Below, piece by piece: positions 1 to 8,244 of a DNA stretch of 64,000 bases. Each line of letters begins with the position of its first letter. The stretch's first letter is position 1. The notes below the pieces were generated by a model. The model was not told the origin of the DNA and made no database searches. It saw nothing but the letters and a program-made list of their open reading frames with translations. The translations under genes and the position numbers were made by a program. Source of the stretch: Actinoplanes teichomyceticus ATCC 31121 (GTDB lineage: Bacteria > Actinomycetota > Actinomycetes > Mycobacteriales > Micromonosporaceae); the NCBI RefSeq assembly GCF_003711105.1, contig NZ_CP023865.1, positions 1,152,001 through 1,216,000 on the forward strand. Direction: 5' to 3'.

Positions 1-62
1 CCGTTGCCGTTGCTGCGGCTGCTTTTCTTCCAGACGGCACCCTTGAGCTGGTGCGCGAGCAA
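1..62 (-). CDS. DUF397 domain protein (N-terminal fragment)
   Basis: The gene runs off the left edge, so only about 20 codons are visible. Translation on the minus strand gives a segment ending in VWKKSSRSNGN, the conserved opening of DUF397 proteins (W-x-K-S-S-x-S). I chose the TTG at 62 because a GGAGG lies 8 nt upstream. A GTG at 71 in the same frame would overlap that Shine-Dalgarno. The gene lies about 40 nt downstream of an XRE regulator on the same strand. XRE/DUF397 pairs are recurrent in actinomycetes (whiJ- and abaA-like loci) and often affect development or antibiotic production. No role for this pair can be read from the sequence. Confidence 0.75.
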   Translation of the reverse strand, partial: MLAHQLKGAVWKKSSRSNGN

Positions 63-103
63 CTCGTGCACCTCCCTCCAGTATGAGAGTGCTTCGGGAG
101 TCG

Positions 104-952
104 CTAAGCGGTGAGCAGACCCTCGATCATCTTTATGGTAGTGCGATGGTCGAGCGCCTTCGTGCTCAATCGCTCGAACTCCTGCCGGTATCGGGCAACC
201 TCAGGCGGCTGCTCCTCGTAGTAGTCTCCCGCGAGCCCTTCGAGGTAGACAACATCCGAAAGAGTGGTATCCCGGAATTCCAAAAGGGTTGCGGAGCCAC
301 CCAGGAACGGGTGTTCACCGGCGCCGAACGGCATGATTTGCAGCGAAATATTCGGCAATCTAGACGTTTCTATCAAATGGGCGAGCTGCGCTTTCATCAC
401 GTCCGGCCCGCCGATCACGCGGCGCACCACCGACTCGTCGACGATGGCGGCGAGCTCCAGCGGCCGCTCGCCGCTCAGCCGGCTCTGCCTGGTCAGCCGC
501 AGGGACACCCGCCGGTCGATGTGCTGCGGCGGGTCGTTGGACCGACCGGTACTGATCAAAGCCCGCATGTACGCCTCGGTCTGCAGGAGTCCGGGAATGA
601 GCACCGGTTCCCAGGACCGCATGGACGTGGCGGCCGCCTCCAGCCCGACGAAGTTGCCCGGTCGCATGATGTCCCGGTAGTCGGTCCACCAGGTGCGTTC
701 CCGGGAGAGCCGGGCCAGCTCGACCAGGGCGTCCCGGTACTCCGGATCCTCGACCCGGTAGAGGGTCAGTAGATCTCGGACATCACGCGGGGTGACCGCG
801 ACGCGCGCCGTCTCGATCCGGGTGACCTTCGCGGAGTGCCACTCGAAATGTTTGGACACCTCCTGCTGGGTCAGCCGGGCCGCCTCGCGGCACCGTTTGA
901 GCTCCGTGCCGAGGCGGCGGCGGCGCAGTGTCGGACCCTCGATATCGGACAC
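104..952 (-). CDS. XRE-family HTH regulator with DUF5753 domain
   Basis: The product is 282 aa and starts at a GTG preceded by AGGGAG. Residues about 12-65 form a helix-turn-helix of the XRE type (LTQQEVSKHFEWHSAKVTRIE). The rest matches the DUF5753 region that follows such HTH domains in actinomycetes (WEPVLIPGLLQTEAYMRAL near the middle; LQIMPFGAGEHPFLGG later). The length is normal for the family (about 280 aa). It is probably a DNA-binding regulator working with the small DUF397 protein encoded just downstream, as in whiJ-type pairs. This is inference from gene order. An AT-richer stretch upstream (TAATAT at about 982-987 on the minus strand) is a likely promoter. Confidence 0.9.
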   Translation of the reverse strand: MSDIEGPTLRRRRLGTELKRCREAARLTQQEVSKHFEWHSAKVTRIETARVAVTPRDVRDLLTLYRVEDPEYRDALVELARLSRERTWWTDYRDIMRPGNFVGLEAAATSMRSWEPVLIPGLLQTEAYMRALISTGRSNDPPQHIDRRVSLRLTRQSRLSGERPLELAAIVDESVVRRVIGGPDVMKAQLAHLIETSRLPNISLQIMPFGAGEHPFLGGSATLLEFRDTTLSDVVYLEGLAGDYYEEQPPEVARYRQEFERLSTKALDHRTTIKMIEGLLTA

Positions 953-1075
953 CTGTGACTCCCTAATGATCCCTAGGAAGTTGATATTACGAGTCTTCCT
1001 CGCAAGTCAGATACCCCCATTCATGATCGACAATGGACGATCGGTGATCGGGGTGGTGAGCAGCGGGGCCTGAAT

Positions 1076-1094
1076 AAGAAGTCTAGTACTTCTT
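1076..1094. promoter_or_regulatory. 19-bp inverted repeat upstream of GPP34 gene
   Basis: The sequence AAGAAGT-N5-ACTTCTT has perfect 7-bp arms. It sits in the AT-richer space between the divergent XRE (minus) and GPP34 (plus) genes, about 110 nt before the GPP34 start. Its position suits an operator for either gene. Which protein binds it is not visible. Confidence 0.45.
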
Positions 1095-1202
1095 GCATTG
1101 ACCTTGCTGTTGGGGACATGATGCTGCGGACATCGAGTTCTGTCTTGTTTGCTACATAGGCGAAATGATCATTGGAACTGGCGTCTAAGGGGCGTGGCGC
1201 AA

Positions 1203-1844
1203 GTGTTGGCTGACCAGTACTACCTGATCGCACACGAGGACCGCACCGGACGGTCCAGGCTGCATCCCCGTGCGACCGGCCTCGGGTTGGCCGCAGCGCT
1301 GCTGTCCGAGCTCGTGCTGGAGGGCCGGATCGGTGTCAGCGACGGGGACCTTTTCATCATCGATCAGCGCCCGCCGCGTGACGCTCTCGCACACGACATT
1401 CTCGATCTTCTCTGCGCCCAGTCGCAGCACCGCGACGTACGCACCTGGCTCGCCTTCCTCGCGCAGGACTCGGCGCTGCGGGTGGCCGAGCGCCTGATCC
1501 GGGTGGGCGCCGTCGAGGCGGTCACCCGGCGCCGGATGCTCGGCGGCGCCCAGACGCTCTACATGCCGAACACCGCCCGCCAGCGCAACGCCGCCGCCTG
1601 GGCCTCCACCCGGATCGCCAACATGCTGGTCCGCGGGATGGAGCTGAACGCCGCCGACCGGATGCTCGTCGGCATCGTGGTCGCCACCGGACTCACCCGG
1701 CACGTCATGTACGGCTTCGAGATGTACCCGCACATCTACCACGCCCTGCCCGGCATGATCGCCTCGCTCCCCAACGATCTCCGTGAGCTCGTCGAGGCCA
1801 CCGAGGCCTCGGTCGGGTCGGCGCTGACGGTGGGCCGGCGGTGA
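1203..1844 (+). CDS. GPP34 (GOLPH3/VPS74-like) family protein
   Basis: The protein is about 213 aa and resembles the GPP34 family, the bacterial relatives of eukaryotic GOLPH3/Vps74 that bind phosphoinositides. Visible family features are the N-terminal LADQYYLIAHEDRTGRSRLHP, the helical LGLAAALLSELVLEGRIGV segment and the later ALAHDILDLL region. It has no signal peptide or membrane span. I chose GTG 1203 because AAGGGG lies about 10 nt upstream and the protein then starts where family members usually do. In-frame starts at 1149 or 1194 are possible. Its stop overlaps the next start (GTGA), so it is translationally coupled to the permease gene. The function of GPP34 proteins in actinomycetes is unknown. 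Confidence 0.8.
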   Translation: MLADQYYLIAHEDRTGRSRLHPRATGLGLAAALLSELVLEGRIGVSDGDLFIIDQRPPRDALAHDILDLLCAQSQHRDVRTWLAFLAQDSALRVAERLIRVGAVEAVTRRRMLGGAQTLYMPNTARQRNAAAWASTRIANMLVRGMELNAADRMLVGIVVATGLTRHVMYGFEMYPHIYHALPGMIASLPNDLRELVEATEASVGSALTVGRR

Positions 1845-3448
1845 GCCGCGGACGCCATCAGCGCCGCCGCCACAACGCCGACCGCTGGGCCGGGACGATG
1901 CTGACCGACCTGCACTCGCGGCCGGCGGGGCCGGGGGACATCATCAGCCAGACCCTGGCCAGCAACCGGCTCGGCGTACCGTCGGTGGTCTTCTTCGGGG
2001 TGGCCGGCGCGGCGCCGCTCACCGTGATCATCGGCGCCATCTCGACCATCTACGCGGTCGTCGGCAACACCGCGCTCCCGCTGGTGTACGTGGTGGTCGC
2101 CGCCATCCTGTCGATCTTCACGGTCGGCTTCGTGGCGATGAGCCGGCACATCGTGAACTCCGGCGCGTTCTACTCGTACATCAGTCACGGGCTGGGCCGG
2201 GAGCTGGGCATCGCCGGGGCGCTGGTGGCCCTCGCGGCGTACTCGATGATGCAGGCCGGGCTCTTCGGCCTGTTCGGCGTGGTGTCGTCGAACGTCCTCG
2301 CCGCGGTCGGCCTGAACGCCTCCTGGGTCGCCTGTGCCCTGGTGGCCTGGGCGATCGTCGCGGTCCTCGGCATGCTGTGGGTGGACCTGAGCGGCAAGGT
2401 CCTCGGGGTCCTGCTGATCGCCGAGATCGCCGTCGTGCTGATCTACGACCTGGTGATGGTGGCCAACCCGGCCGAGGGCTCGGTCAGCGTCGCCACCCTG
2501 AACCCGAGCCAGCTGATGACCCCCGAGGTCGTCGCGATGATGGTGCTGGCCATCGGCGGGTTCACCGGTTTCGAGGCGACCGTCGTGCTCTCCGAGGAGG
2601 CCAAGGACCCGAAGAAGACGATCACCCGGGCCACCCACCTCGCGGTGCTGCTCGCCGGTCTGATGTGCGCGCTGTCCGCCTGGGCGATGTCGGTCGGCGC
2701 GGGGACGACCCGGATCGTGGCCGACGCCCGGCGGGAGGAAACCGACCTGGTCTTCACCCTGGTCAGCCCACACGTGCCGGACATCATGATCACGATGGGC
2801 TATCTGCTCTTCATGACCAGTATCTTCGCCGCCCTGCTGGCCTTCCACGCGGCGGTCTCCCGCTACCAGTTCGCGCTGGGCCGGGAGCGGATCCTGCCCA
2901 GCCGGTGGGGGTACACGCATCCGCGGACCGGCGCGCCGGTGGTCGGCTCGATCACCCAGAGCGTGCTGTCGCTCGGGGTGATCCTCGGGTACTCGGCAGC
3001 CGGCGCCGACCCGCTGGTCCAGCTCTTCGGCTACCTCACCTCGGTGGGCGGGCTCGGCGTGCTGATCCTGATGTGGGCCACGTCGGCCGCGGTCATCGCG
3101 TTCTTCCTGCGGCACCCGCACCGGGAGAACGTGTGGCGCAGCAAGGTCGCCCCGATCGTCGCGTTCTTCCTGCTCAGCGTCATCCTGTTCGCCACCGTGG
3201 TGGGCCTTGGCGACATCCTCGGGCTGGCCGACGACTCCATCTTCAACTGGGCGTTCTCCGCGGGGTACGCGGTGCTCGCCGTGCTCGGCGCCCTCTGGGC
3301 CGCCATCGTGCGGTACTCCCGCCCGGACGTGTACGCGGCGATCGGCCGCGGTGTGGACAACCGGCTGGTCCCGGACTACCTGGAGCCGCCGATGCCGCAC
3401 TCGCACGCGATGGCCCTGCAGAGCCACTATCCGACCTCGACCAATTAG
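1841..3448 (+). CDS. APC-superfamily amino acid permease
   Basis: This 535-aa polytopic membrane protein has about 12 hydrophobic segments. The first (residues about 45-70, SVVFFGVAGAAPLTVIIGAI) carries the APC-type glycine-rich helix 1. FTGFEATVVLSEEAKDPKKTI matches the conserved loop after helix 6 of APC amino acid/polyamine transporters. It would import an amino acid or amine by proton symport or exchange, but the substrate cannot be told. The GTG start overlaps the GPP34 stop codon. An in-frame ATG at 1901 (MLTDLHSRP) would remove a basic leader and is an alternative. A GNAT gene follows after 9 bp, so GPP34-permease-GNAT is probably one operon. Confidence 0.9.
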   Translation: MSRGRHQRRRHNADRWAGTMLTDLHSRPAGPGDIISQTLASNRLGVPSVVFFGVAGAAPLTVIIGAISTIYAVVGNTALPLVYVVVAAILSIFTVGFVAMSRHIVNSGAFYSYISHGLGRELGIAGALVALAAYSMMQAGLFGLFGVVSSNVLAAVGLNASWVACALVAWAIVAVLGMLWVDLSGKVLGVLLIAEIAVVLIYDLVMVANPAEGSVSVATLNPSQLMTPEVVAMMVLAIGGFTGFEATVVLSEEAKDPKKTITRATHLAVLLAGLMCALSAWAMSVGAGTTRIVADARREETDLVFTLVSPHVPDIMITMGYLLFMTSIFAALLAFHAAVSRYQFALGRERILPSRWGYTHPRTGAPVVGSITQSVLSLGVILGYSAAGADPLVQLFGYLTSVGGLGVLILMWATSAAVIAFFLRHPHRENVWRSKVAPIVAFFLLSVILFATVVGLGDILGLADDSIFNWAFSAGYAVLAVLGALWAAIVRYSRPDVYAAIGRGVDNRLVPDYLEPPMPHSHAMALQSHYPTSTN

Positions 3449-3457
3449 GGAAGCCCG

Positions 3458-4072
3458 ATGACGTACGCCATCCAGGAACTCGTGATCCGGCACGTGTCGC
3501 CGTTCGACACCGAGGAGATCACCGACCTCGTGGCCGAGGCGATGTGGGACGGCCCGGTCGCCCGCTGGCTGCACCCCGACCCGGTGATGCGCCGGCGCAC
3601 CTCGCCCCGCTACTTCGAGATCTTCGTGGAGTACGCCCTGCAGTACGGCGAGGTGTACAGCACCGCGGACGCCGACGACGGCCGGATGTGCGGGGTGGCG
3701 CTCTGGTTCCCGCTGACCTCGATGATCCCGCCGCCGATCGACTACGAGCGCCGGATCAAGGAGGTCACCGAGACCGCGTTCGACCGGGTGCAGCAGCTGG
3801 ATGCGGCGCTCGACGCGCAGCACCCGCTGGAGCCCCACCACTATTTGGCGTTTCTCGCGGTACGCCCGACCCGGCAGAACGAGGGCATCGGCAGCGCGCT
3901 GCTGGATCGCCATCACGCCCGGCTGGACCGGGCCGGGCTGCCGGCCTACCTGGAGGCGAACGATCCACGTAACCGCGATCTCTACCTCCGGCACGGATAC
4001 CAGGTCCGGTCCGTGATCCAGCTCCCCGACGGCCCGCCGCTGTGGGCGATGTGGAGGGCGCCCATGGCCTGA
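3458..4072 (+). CDS. GNAT-family N-acetyltransferase
   Basis: The product is 204 aa with an N-terminal VIRHVSPFDTEEITDLV strand-helix. The acetyl-CoA binding motif A is YLAFLAVRPTRQNEGIGSAL (R-x-x-x-G-I-G), followed by LEANDPRNRDLYLRHGYQV, the usual end of a GNAT fold. It should transfer an acetyl group from acetyl-CoA to an amine, but the acceptor is unknown. The ATG has an AGGGAAG Shine-Dalgarno and lies 9 bp after the permease stop, suggesting co-transcription. An amine imported by the permease could be its substrate. That is speculation. Confidence 0.88.
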   Translation: MTYAIQELVIRHVSPFDTEEITDLVAEAMWDGPVARWLHPDPVMRRRTSPRYFEIFVEYALQYGEVYSTADADDGRMCGVALWFPLTSMIPPPIDYERRIKEVTETAFDRVQQLDAALDAQHPLEPHHYLAFLAVRPTRQNEGIGSALLDRHHARLDRAGLPAYLEANDPRNRDLYLRHGYQVRSVIQLPDGPPLWAMWRAPMA

Positions 4073-4082
4073 GACGTCGAAG

Positions 4083-4637
4083 CTAGGCGGCCGCCGGGAA
4101 CTCGTAGATCCAGAACGACTGCTGGTCCATGCACTCGGCCCGCAGCGCGCCACCGGACAGTCGGCGCAGCATCAGCCGCACGACCCGGCCGAAATTGCGC
4201 TCGTCGTCGTTGTAGCGGCAGTAGTCGATCGCGATCATCCCGTTCCGGTCCGAGGCGGTGCGGTGCATGGCCTCCACCAGTTCCGCGAATGCCCGGGTGT
4301 CCCGGGCGTCCGTCCCGACGGCGGCGAACCCGACGTAGTAGATCTTCCTCTGGTGGTAGAGATCCGGCCAACGGCGCTCGAAGTACTCGGGGGCGATCAG
4401 CGGTACCGCGGAGAGATCGTTGGTGAAGGTGGACAGCCCGCAGAGCCGGCCACCGTCATCGAGGCAGAGGTACTTGTCGACCCGCGGATCACGCATGACC
4501 TCGTCGAACTCCGACCGGTACATCAGGTGCCGCTGGACGGCCAGCGCCCGTAGGTCCTTGAAGGCTCCCTCGTAGAGCTCCCAGGCGGCCTTGTGCATCT
4601 CATCGTCAGGGATCTGGTCGACGATCTTGACAAGCAT
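4083..4637 (-). CDS. uncharacterised GNAT-like protein
   Basis: The protein is 184 aa and soluble. I start it at ATG 4637, which has GGGGGAG upstream; a longer in-frame extension lacks such a site. The order LCLDDGGRLCGLSTFTNDLS, then IYYVGFAAVGTDARDTRAFAELVEAMHRTA, then IAIDYCRYNDDERNFGRVVRLML resembles the strand-helix order of acetyltransferases. A clear acetyl-CoA loop (Q/R-x-x-G-x-G/A) is missing, so the call is tentative. It converges with the GNAT gene on the plus strand, 10 bp away. Its acceptor and role are unknown. Confidence 0.6.
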   Translation of the reverse strand: MLVKIVDQIPDDEMHKAAWELYEGAFKDLRALAVQRHLMYRSEFDEVMRDPRVDKYLCLDDGGRLCGLSTFTNDLSAVPLIAPEYFERRWPDLYHQRKIYYVGFAAVGTDARDTRAFAELVEAMHRTASDRNGMIAIDYCRYNDDERNFGRVVRLMLRRLSGGALRAECMDQQSFWIYEFPAAA

Positions 4638-5065
4638 GGCTGCTCCCCCACGGGCCCGGTAAAGCCGCCCGTTCATCGCACTCGACTTGATCGATGATGG
4701 TTGACCAACAGAGTACGTACGGCAATCGTCCCGGGACAATGTGTTCCGGGGAATTGGGTGTGCCACTTTCCAGAAAGGAGGGTGCCGTTAGAGGAACTGT
4801 GCGCAAGTTGCGTAGTAGCAGGTGGCAAGCCGTATCGAACCCGCTCGAACCCCGCTGGAATTGGTCCCGGGAAAGGTTCAGGATTCCGCGAGTCGGCCTT
4901 TTTGCGGAATGCACCGAGTACTGGACTCCGTGCGCTGAACACGGAGTGTTCGCCTGAGTGCGACATGGCGGGTCCCTTCGACGACGGAGCGGGACCGGTG
5001 CGGCCGGGCACCGCGGGCCATCTCGGTGAGGCGTACGTCCCCCCGCCCCCGGATGGCCCGCATCC
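4638..5065. other. intergenic region, no convincing gene
   Basis: About 430 bp lie between the divergent GNAT-like gene and the GH5 promoter. The composition is less GC-rich than in the genes, and the open frames show no third-position G/C bias. A strong AAAGGAGGG sits at 4776-4784 but has no start codon at proper spacing. I see nothing else I can name here; leader sequences for both neighbours are likely. Confidence 0.5.
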
Positions 5066-5104
5066 ATGTCAACCGATTGACATAGTTTAGTGTCCGAACA
5101 TAAT
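5066..5104 (+). promoter_or_regulatory. GH5 promoter with overlapping dyad
   Basis: The -35 is TTGACA (5077-5082) and the -10 is CATAAT (5099-5104), with a 16-bp spacer, close to vegetative consensus. A dyad ATGTCAA-CCGA-TTGACAT (5066-5083) covers the -35. The spacer holds TAGTTTAG-TGTCC-GAACATAA, which resembles the ROK-type sites at 12522 and 20272. Both placements fit repression of the cellulase gene. Confidence 0.65.
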
Positions 5105-5136
5105 CTGCCGAGGCCACGTCCTGGTGAAGGAGCGTC

Positions 5137-6870
5137 ATGCCCGGTAGGTTGCGAAGCCTCTTAGCCCTGTTGATGGTCGGCGCCGGCCTGGCCGTCCCGA
5201 CCGGCGCGCACGCCGCGCCCCGGAGCGCGACGGTCCCCGCGCACGCCGTGCCCCGGAGCGCGACGGTCCCCGCGCACACCGCGCCACCCGACGTGGCCGC
5301 GGCCGTCGCCGCCATGCAGCCCGGCTGGAACCTGGGCAACACGTTCGACGCCACCGGCGCCGACGAGACCTCCTGGGGCAACCCGCGGGTCACCCCGGAG
5401 CTGCTCGCCGGCATCCGCGCCCAGGGCTTCCGCAGCATCCGGATCCCGGTCACGTGGAGCCAGCACCTGGGCGCCGCACCCGGTCACCCGATCGATGCCG
5501 CGGCGCTGGCCCGCCTGCGGGAGGTGGTCGCCTGGGCGCTCGACGACGGCTTCCACGTGATGATCAACATCCATCACGACTCGTGGCAGTGGATCAACAC
5601 GATGCCGGCCGACCACGACACCGTGCTGGCCCGGTACAACGCGATCTGGACGCAGATCGCGGCCGCCTTCCGGGACGCCTCGCCCCGGCTGCTCTTCGAG
5701 AGCGTCAACGAGCCGCAGTTCGCCGCCGGCGGGGACGACGCGGCACTGCTCGCCGAGCTGAACACGTCGTTCCACAGCATCGTGCGCGGCTCCGGCGGCG
5801 GCAACACCGAGCGCCTGCTGGTGCTGCCCACCCTGCACACGTCGGCCGACCAGGTGTACCTCGACCAGCTGGCCGGCACGATCACCGCGCTCGGCGACCG
5901 CAACGTGATCGCCACCGTGCACTACTACGGCTACTGGCCGTTCAGCGTGAACATCGCCGGCGGGTACCGCTTCGACGCGACCGCGCAGCAGGACCTGCTC
6001 GGCATGTTCCAGCGCGTGCACGACACCTTCGTCGCGCGCGGCATCCCGGTCGTCGTCGGCGAGTACGGCCTGCTCGGCTTCGACCGCAGCACCGGCACCA
6101 TCGAGCAGGGCGAGAAGCTCAAGTTCTTCGAGCTGTTCGGCCACCAGGCGCGGGTCAACCGGGTCACCACGATGCTCTGGGACAACGGCCAGCACTTCGA
6201 CCGTACCGGGCTGACCTGGCGTGACCCGGAGCTCTACGGGCAGATCCGGTCGAGCTGGCGGACCCGTTCCGGCACCGCGGACAGCGATCTGCTCTTCACC
6301 GCCCGCTCGGCGCCGGTCACCGCCCGCACGATCACCCTCAACCCGAACGGCACCGGTTTCGCCGGCCTGTACCTCGGCCGCGCCGCGCTGCGGCGCGGCA
6401 GCGACTACACCCTGTCCGGCGATCAGCTCACGCTCACCGCGAAGTTGCTGCGGCGTCTGCTCAAGGACCGGACGTACGGCGTGCGGAGCACCCTCTCGGT
6501 ACGCTTCACGCGCGGCGTCCCGTGGCGGCTCGACGTGCTCAGCTACGACACCCCGGTGCTGACCGCCGCGACCGGCGACACCGGCTCGTTCGCCATCCCG
6601 ACGGCGTTCAACGGCGACCGGCTCGCCACGATGACCGCCACATACGCCGACGGCTCCTACGCCGGCCCGCAGAACTGGACCGCCTACAAGGAGTACGACC
6701 GGACCTTCGCCCCGGACTACACGGCCGGCGTGATCAGGTTGACCTCGGACTTCTTCGCCGAGGTCACCGACGCCGCCCCGGTCACCCTGACCTTCATCTT
6801 CTGGAGCGGCGCCAGCGTCACCTACCACGTGACCCGCACCGGGACCACGGTCACCGGCGCCGCCGGCTGA
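5137..6870 (+). CDS. secreted GH5 cellulase (endo-beta-1,4-glucanase) with C-terminal X2-like modules
   Basis: The protein is 577 aa with a Sec signal peptide (MPGRLRSLLALLMVGAGLA, cleavage near AHA-AP). A GH5 barrel follows from residue about 55 to 380 (MQPGWNLGNTFDA at its start). The catalytic acid is E192 in SVNEP and the nucleophile is E309 in VVVGEYG. WHY-type aromatic residues (HYYGYWPF) lie between them. After the barrel, TITLNPNGTGFAGLYLGRAALRRG resembles a CBM_X2/Ig-like module, and a second beta-rich segment (about 480-570) ends the protein. It should cleave beta-1,4-glucan outside the cell. The start has AAGGAG upstream. An 11-residue duplication (PRSATVPAHA/T) lies between signal and catalytic domain. 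Mannan or xyloglucan as substrate cannot be excluded. Confidence 0.9.
   Translation: MPGRLRSLLALLMVGAGLAVPTGAHAAPRSATVPAHAVPRSATVPAHTAPPDVAAAVAAMQPGWNLGNTFDATGADETSWGNPRVTPELLAGIRAQGFRSIRIPVTWSQHLGAAPGHPIDAAALARLREVVAWALDDGFHVMINIHHDSWQWINTMPADHDTVLARYNAIWTQIAAAFRDASPRLLFESVNEPQFAAGGDDAALLAELNTSFHSIVRGSGGGNTERLLVLPTLHTSADQVYLDQLAGTITALGDRNVIATVHYYGYWPFSVNIAGGYRFDATAQQDLLGMFQRVHDTFVARGIPVVVGEYGLLGFDRSTGTIEQGEKLKFFELFGHQARVNRVTTMLWDNGQHFDRTGLTWRDPELYGQIRSSWRTRSGTADSDLLFTARSAPVTARTITLNPNGTGFAGLYLGRAALRRGSDYTLSGDQLTLTAKLLRRLLKDRTYGVRSTLSVRFTRGVPWRLDVLSYDTPVLTAATGDTGSFAIPTAFNGDRLATMTATYADGSYAGPQNWTAYKEYDRTFAPDYTAGVIRLTSDFFAEVTDAAPVTLTFIFWSGASVTYHVTRTGTTVTGAAG
5217..5277 (+). repeat. 33-bp tandem duplication in GH5 linker
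   Basis: Two 28-bp identical segments at 5217-5244 and 5250-5277 have a 33-bp period. They encode two copies of an 11-residue unit around PRSATVPAH between the signal peptide and the GH5 domain. The near identity suggests a recent in-frame duplication. Confidence 0.85.
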
Positions 6871-6879
6871 CCCTCGACC

Positions 6880-6925
6880 CCCAGCCGTGGCCGACCGTCG
6901 GGGCCGGCGGAACGCCACGGCTGGG
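6880..6925 (+). terminator. stem-loop terminator after GH5
   Basis: A 12-bp perfect stem (CCCAGCCGTGGC paired with its complement at 6914-6925) with a 22-nt loop starts 10 nt after the GH5 stop. There is no U tract, as is common in actinomycetes. Confidence 0.6.
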
Positions 6926-7020
6926 CAGACTGCTGGATGGCGGCGGCTCTCCACGGGGGCGCCGCCATCCGGCGGTTCCGCGCGTCGGTGCGGGCGGTCG
7001 CGGGTGCGTGTGCGGGCGGT

Positions 7021-7148
7021 GGCGTGCGCGGGTGGTGGCGTGTGCGGGTGGTGGCGTGTGCGGGTGGTGGCGTGTGCGGGTGGTGGCGTGTGCGGGTGGT
7101 GGCGTGTGCGGGTGGTGGCGTGTGCGGGTGGTGGCGTGTGCGGGTGGT
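7021..7148. repeat. 16-bp tandem minisatellite (8 units)
   Basis: The unit GGCGTGTGCGGGTGGT occurs eight times head to tail. The first unit (7021-7036) has a single substitution and the next seven are identical. Degenerate copies follow to about 7210. It lies in the convergent gap between GH5 (plus) and LysE (minus). Open frames across it encode only VVACAGGGVCGWWRVR-type low-complexity peptides and are not credible genes. Confidence 0.92.
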
Positions 7149-7229
7149 TCTGCGCGCCGGTGCGGGCGGTGGCGTGCGGGGTGCGGGCGGTGGCGTGCGT
7201 GGGTGTGGGCGGCCCCGTGGCCGTGCGGC

Positions 7230-7859
7230 TCAGCCGGTGGCGGCCAGGCGGAGGCCGAGGCTGACCAGGACCGCGCCGGTCAGGGCGTCCAGGGCGCGCC
7301 GGACCCGGGGGCGAGCCAGAGCGCGGCGCAGGGCGGCGACCAGGGTGGCCACCACGGTGAACCAGGCGACGGTGACCGCGACGGCGACCGAGGACAGGAG
7401 CAGGACGTCGGTGGGGTGGCCGTCCATCGGGACGAACTGTGGCAGCACGGCCATGAAGAAGACGCCGCACTTGGGGTTCAGGATGTTGCACAGGACGCCG
7501 TCGCGGAACGAGACGCCGAGGCGGGCGCGGGTGCCGCCCTCCGTGGGGATCCCGGTGGCCCCGCCGCCGCGACGGGCAGCCAGCAGGGCGCTGACGCCGA
7601 GCCAGAGAAGATAGGCCGCGCCGACGAGTCTGACGACCGTGAAGGCCACGGCGGAGGCCCGCAGAACGGCGGCGACCCCCATCGCGGCCGCCACCGACCA
7701 GACGAAGACCCCGGTCGCCACGCCCAGCCCGGCCACCACGCCGTGCCGGCGACCGGCCACCACGGACCGGCGCACCACCACCGCGAAATCCGGCCCGGGT
7801 GAAGCCGCCGCCAGCGCGATGACTCCGGCGAAAGCCGCCACCTGCCCCGCGGTCGTCAT
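7230..7859 (-). CDS. LysE/RhtB-family amino acid exporter
   Basis: The protein is 209 aa with five to six hydrophobic helices. The family signature opens it: VIALAAASPGPDFAVVVRRS (the SPGP motif near residue 20), followed by GVVAGLGVATG and FRDGVLCNILNPKCGVFFMAVLPQFV (NPK motif). The length is typical (about 205-210). It should export an amino acid or homoserine-lactone-type molecule. The start is ATG 7859 with GAGGAGG upstream. A longer reading frame to 7925 has no such site. It is transcribed alone, toward the minisatellite. Confidence 0.9.
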   Translation of the reverse strand: MTTAGQVAAFAGVIALAAASPGPDFAVVVRRSVVAGRRHGVVAGLGVATGVFVWSVAAAMGVAAVLRASAVAFTVVRLVGAAYLLWLGVSALLAARRGGGATGIPTEGGTRARLGVSFRDGVLCNILNPKCGVFFMAVLPQFVPMDGHPTDVLLLSSVAVAVTVAWFTVVATLVAALRRALARPRVRRALDALTGAVLVSLGLRLAATG

Positions 7860-8244
7860 CCTGCGCCTCCTCGTCGGTCTGCCTGACTGCCTGTCTGCCC
7901 GCGACTCTGCCAGGCCCCCCGGCATCGCGGCATGCCTTTCTCCTGGCTGTGGACAACTCGTCCACAGCCACCGGCCGGCGCCCGGACAGGCGGGAGCCCC
8001 GGAGCAGGCAGCGGGACGGAGCAGGCGGCGGGGTCAGAACAAGACGGTCGGGAGTAGGCGGGGTGTCCGGAGGAGACGGCCCGGAAGCAGGCGGTTGTGT
8101 GGGTGGGTCTCAGGAGCCAGCGAACGGCCGGGCGCAGTCCGATGTCCGCAGGAGACGCGTCGGGAGCAGGGGAGGGCCGGGAGCAGGGCGGGGCCGGGAG
8201 CAGGAGGCGGTCGGGAGCACGAGACGGCCGGGAGCAGGGCAGGG
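7860..8244. other. intergenic region with degenerate GGGAGCAG repeats
   Basis: This 385-bp gap upstream of the LysE gene also follows the GH3 stop. From about 7995 to 8240 it contains many imperfect copies of a GCCGGGAGCAGG-like unit (for example 8187-8199, 8205-8215, 8230-8239). No frame looks coding. The first 60 bp should hold the LysE promoter. Confidence 0.55.

Noticed and set aside
1736..4153. An 805-codon minus-strand open frame
   Set aside because: It is the antisense shadow of the APC permease and GNAT genes and shows no domain.
4776..5090. A Cys-containing plus-strand frame after AAAGGAGGG, possible small peptide
   Set aside because: No start codon at correct distance from the ribosome site, no G/C third-position bias, and no modification or transport genes nearby.
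7021..7148. Possible CRISPR array
   Set aside because: The 16-bp units are contiguous with no spacers, and no cas genes are present.
5161..7971. A 936-codon minus-strand open frame
   Set aside because: It is antisense to GH5 and crosses the minisatellite; the product is low-complexity Arg/Pro/His.
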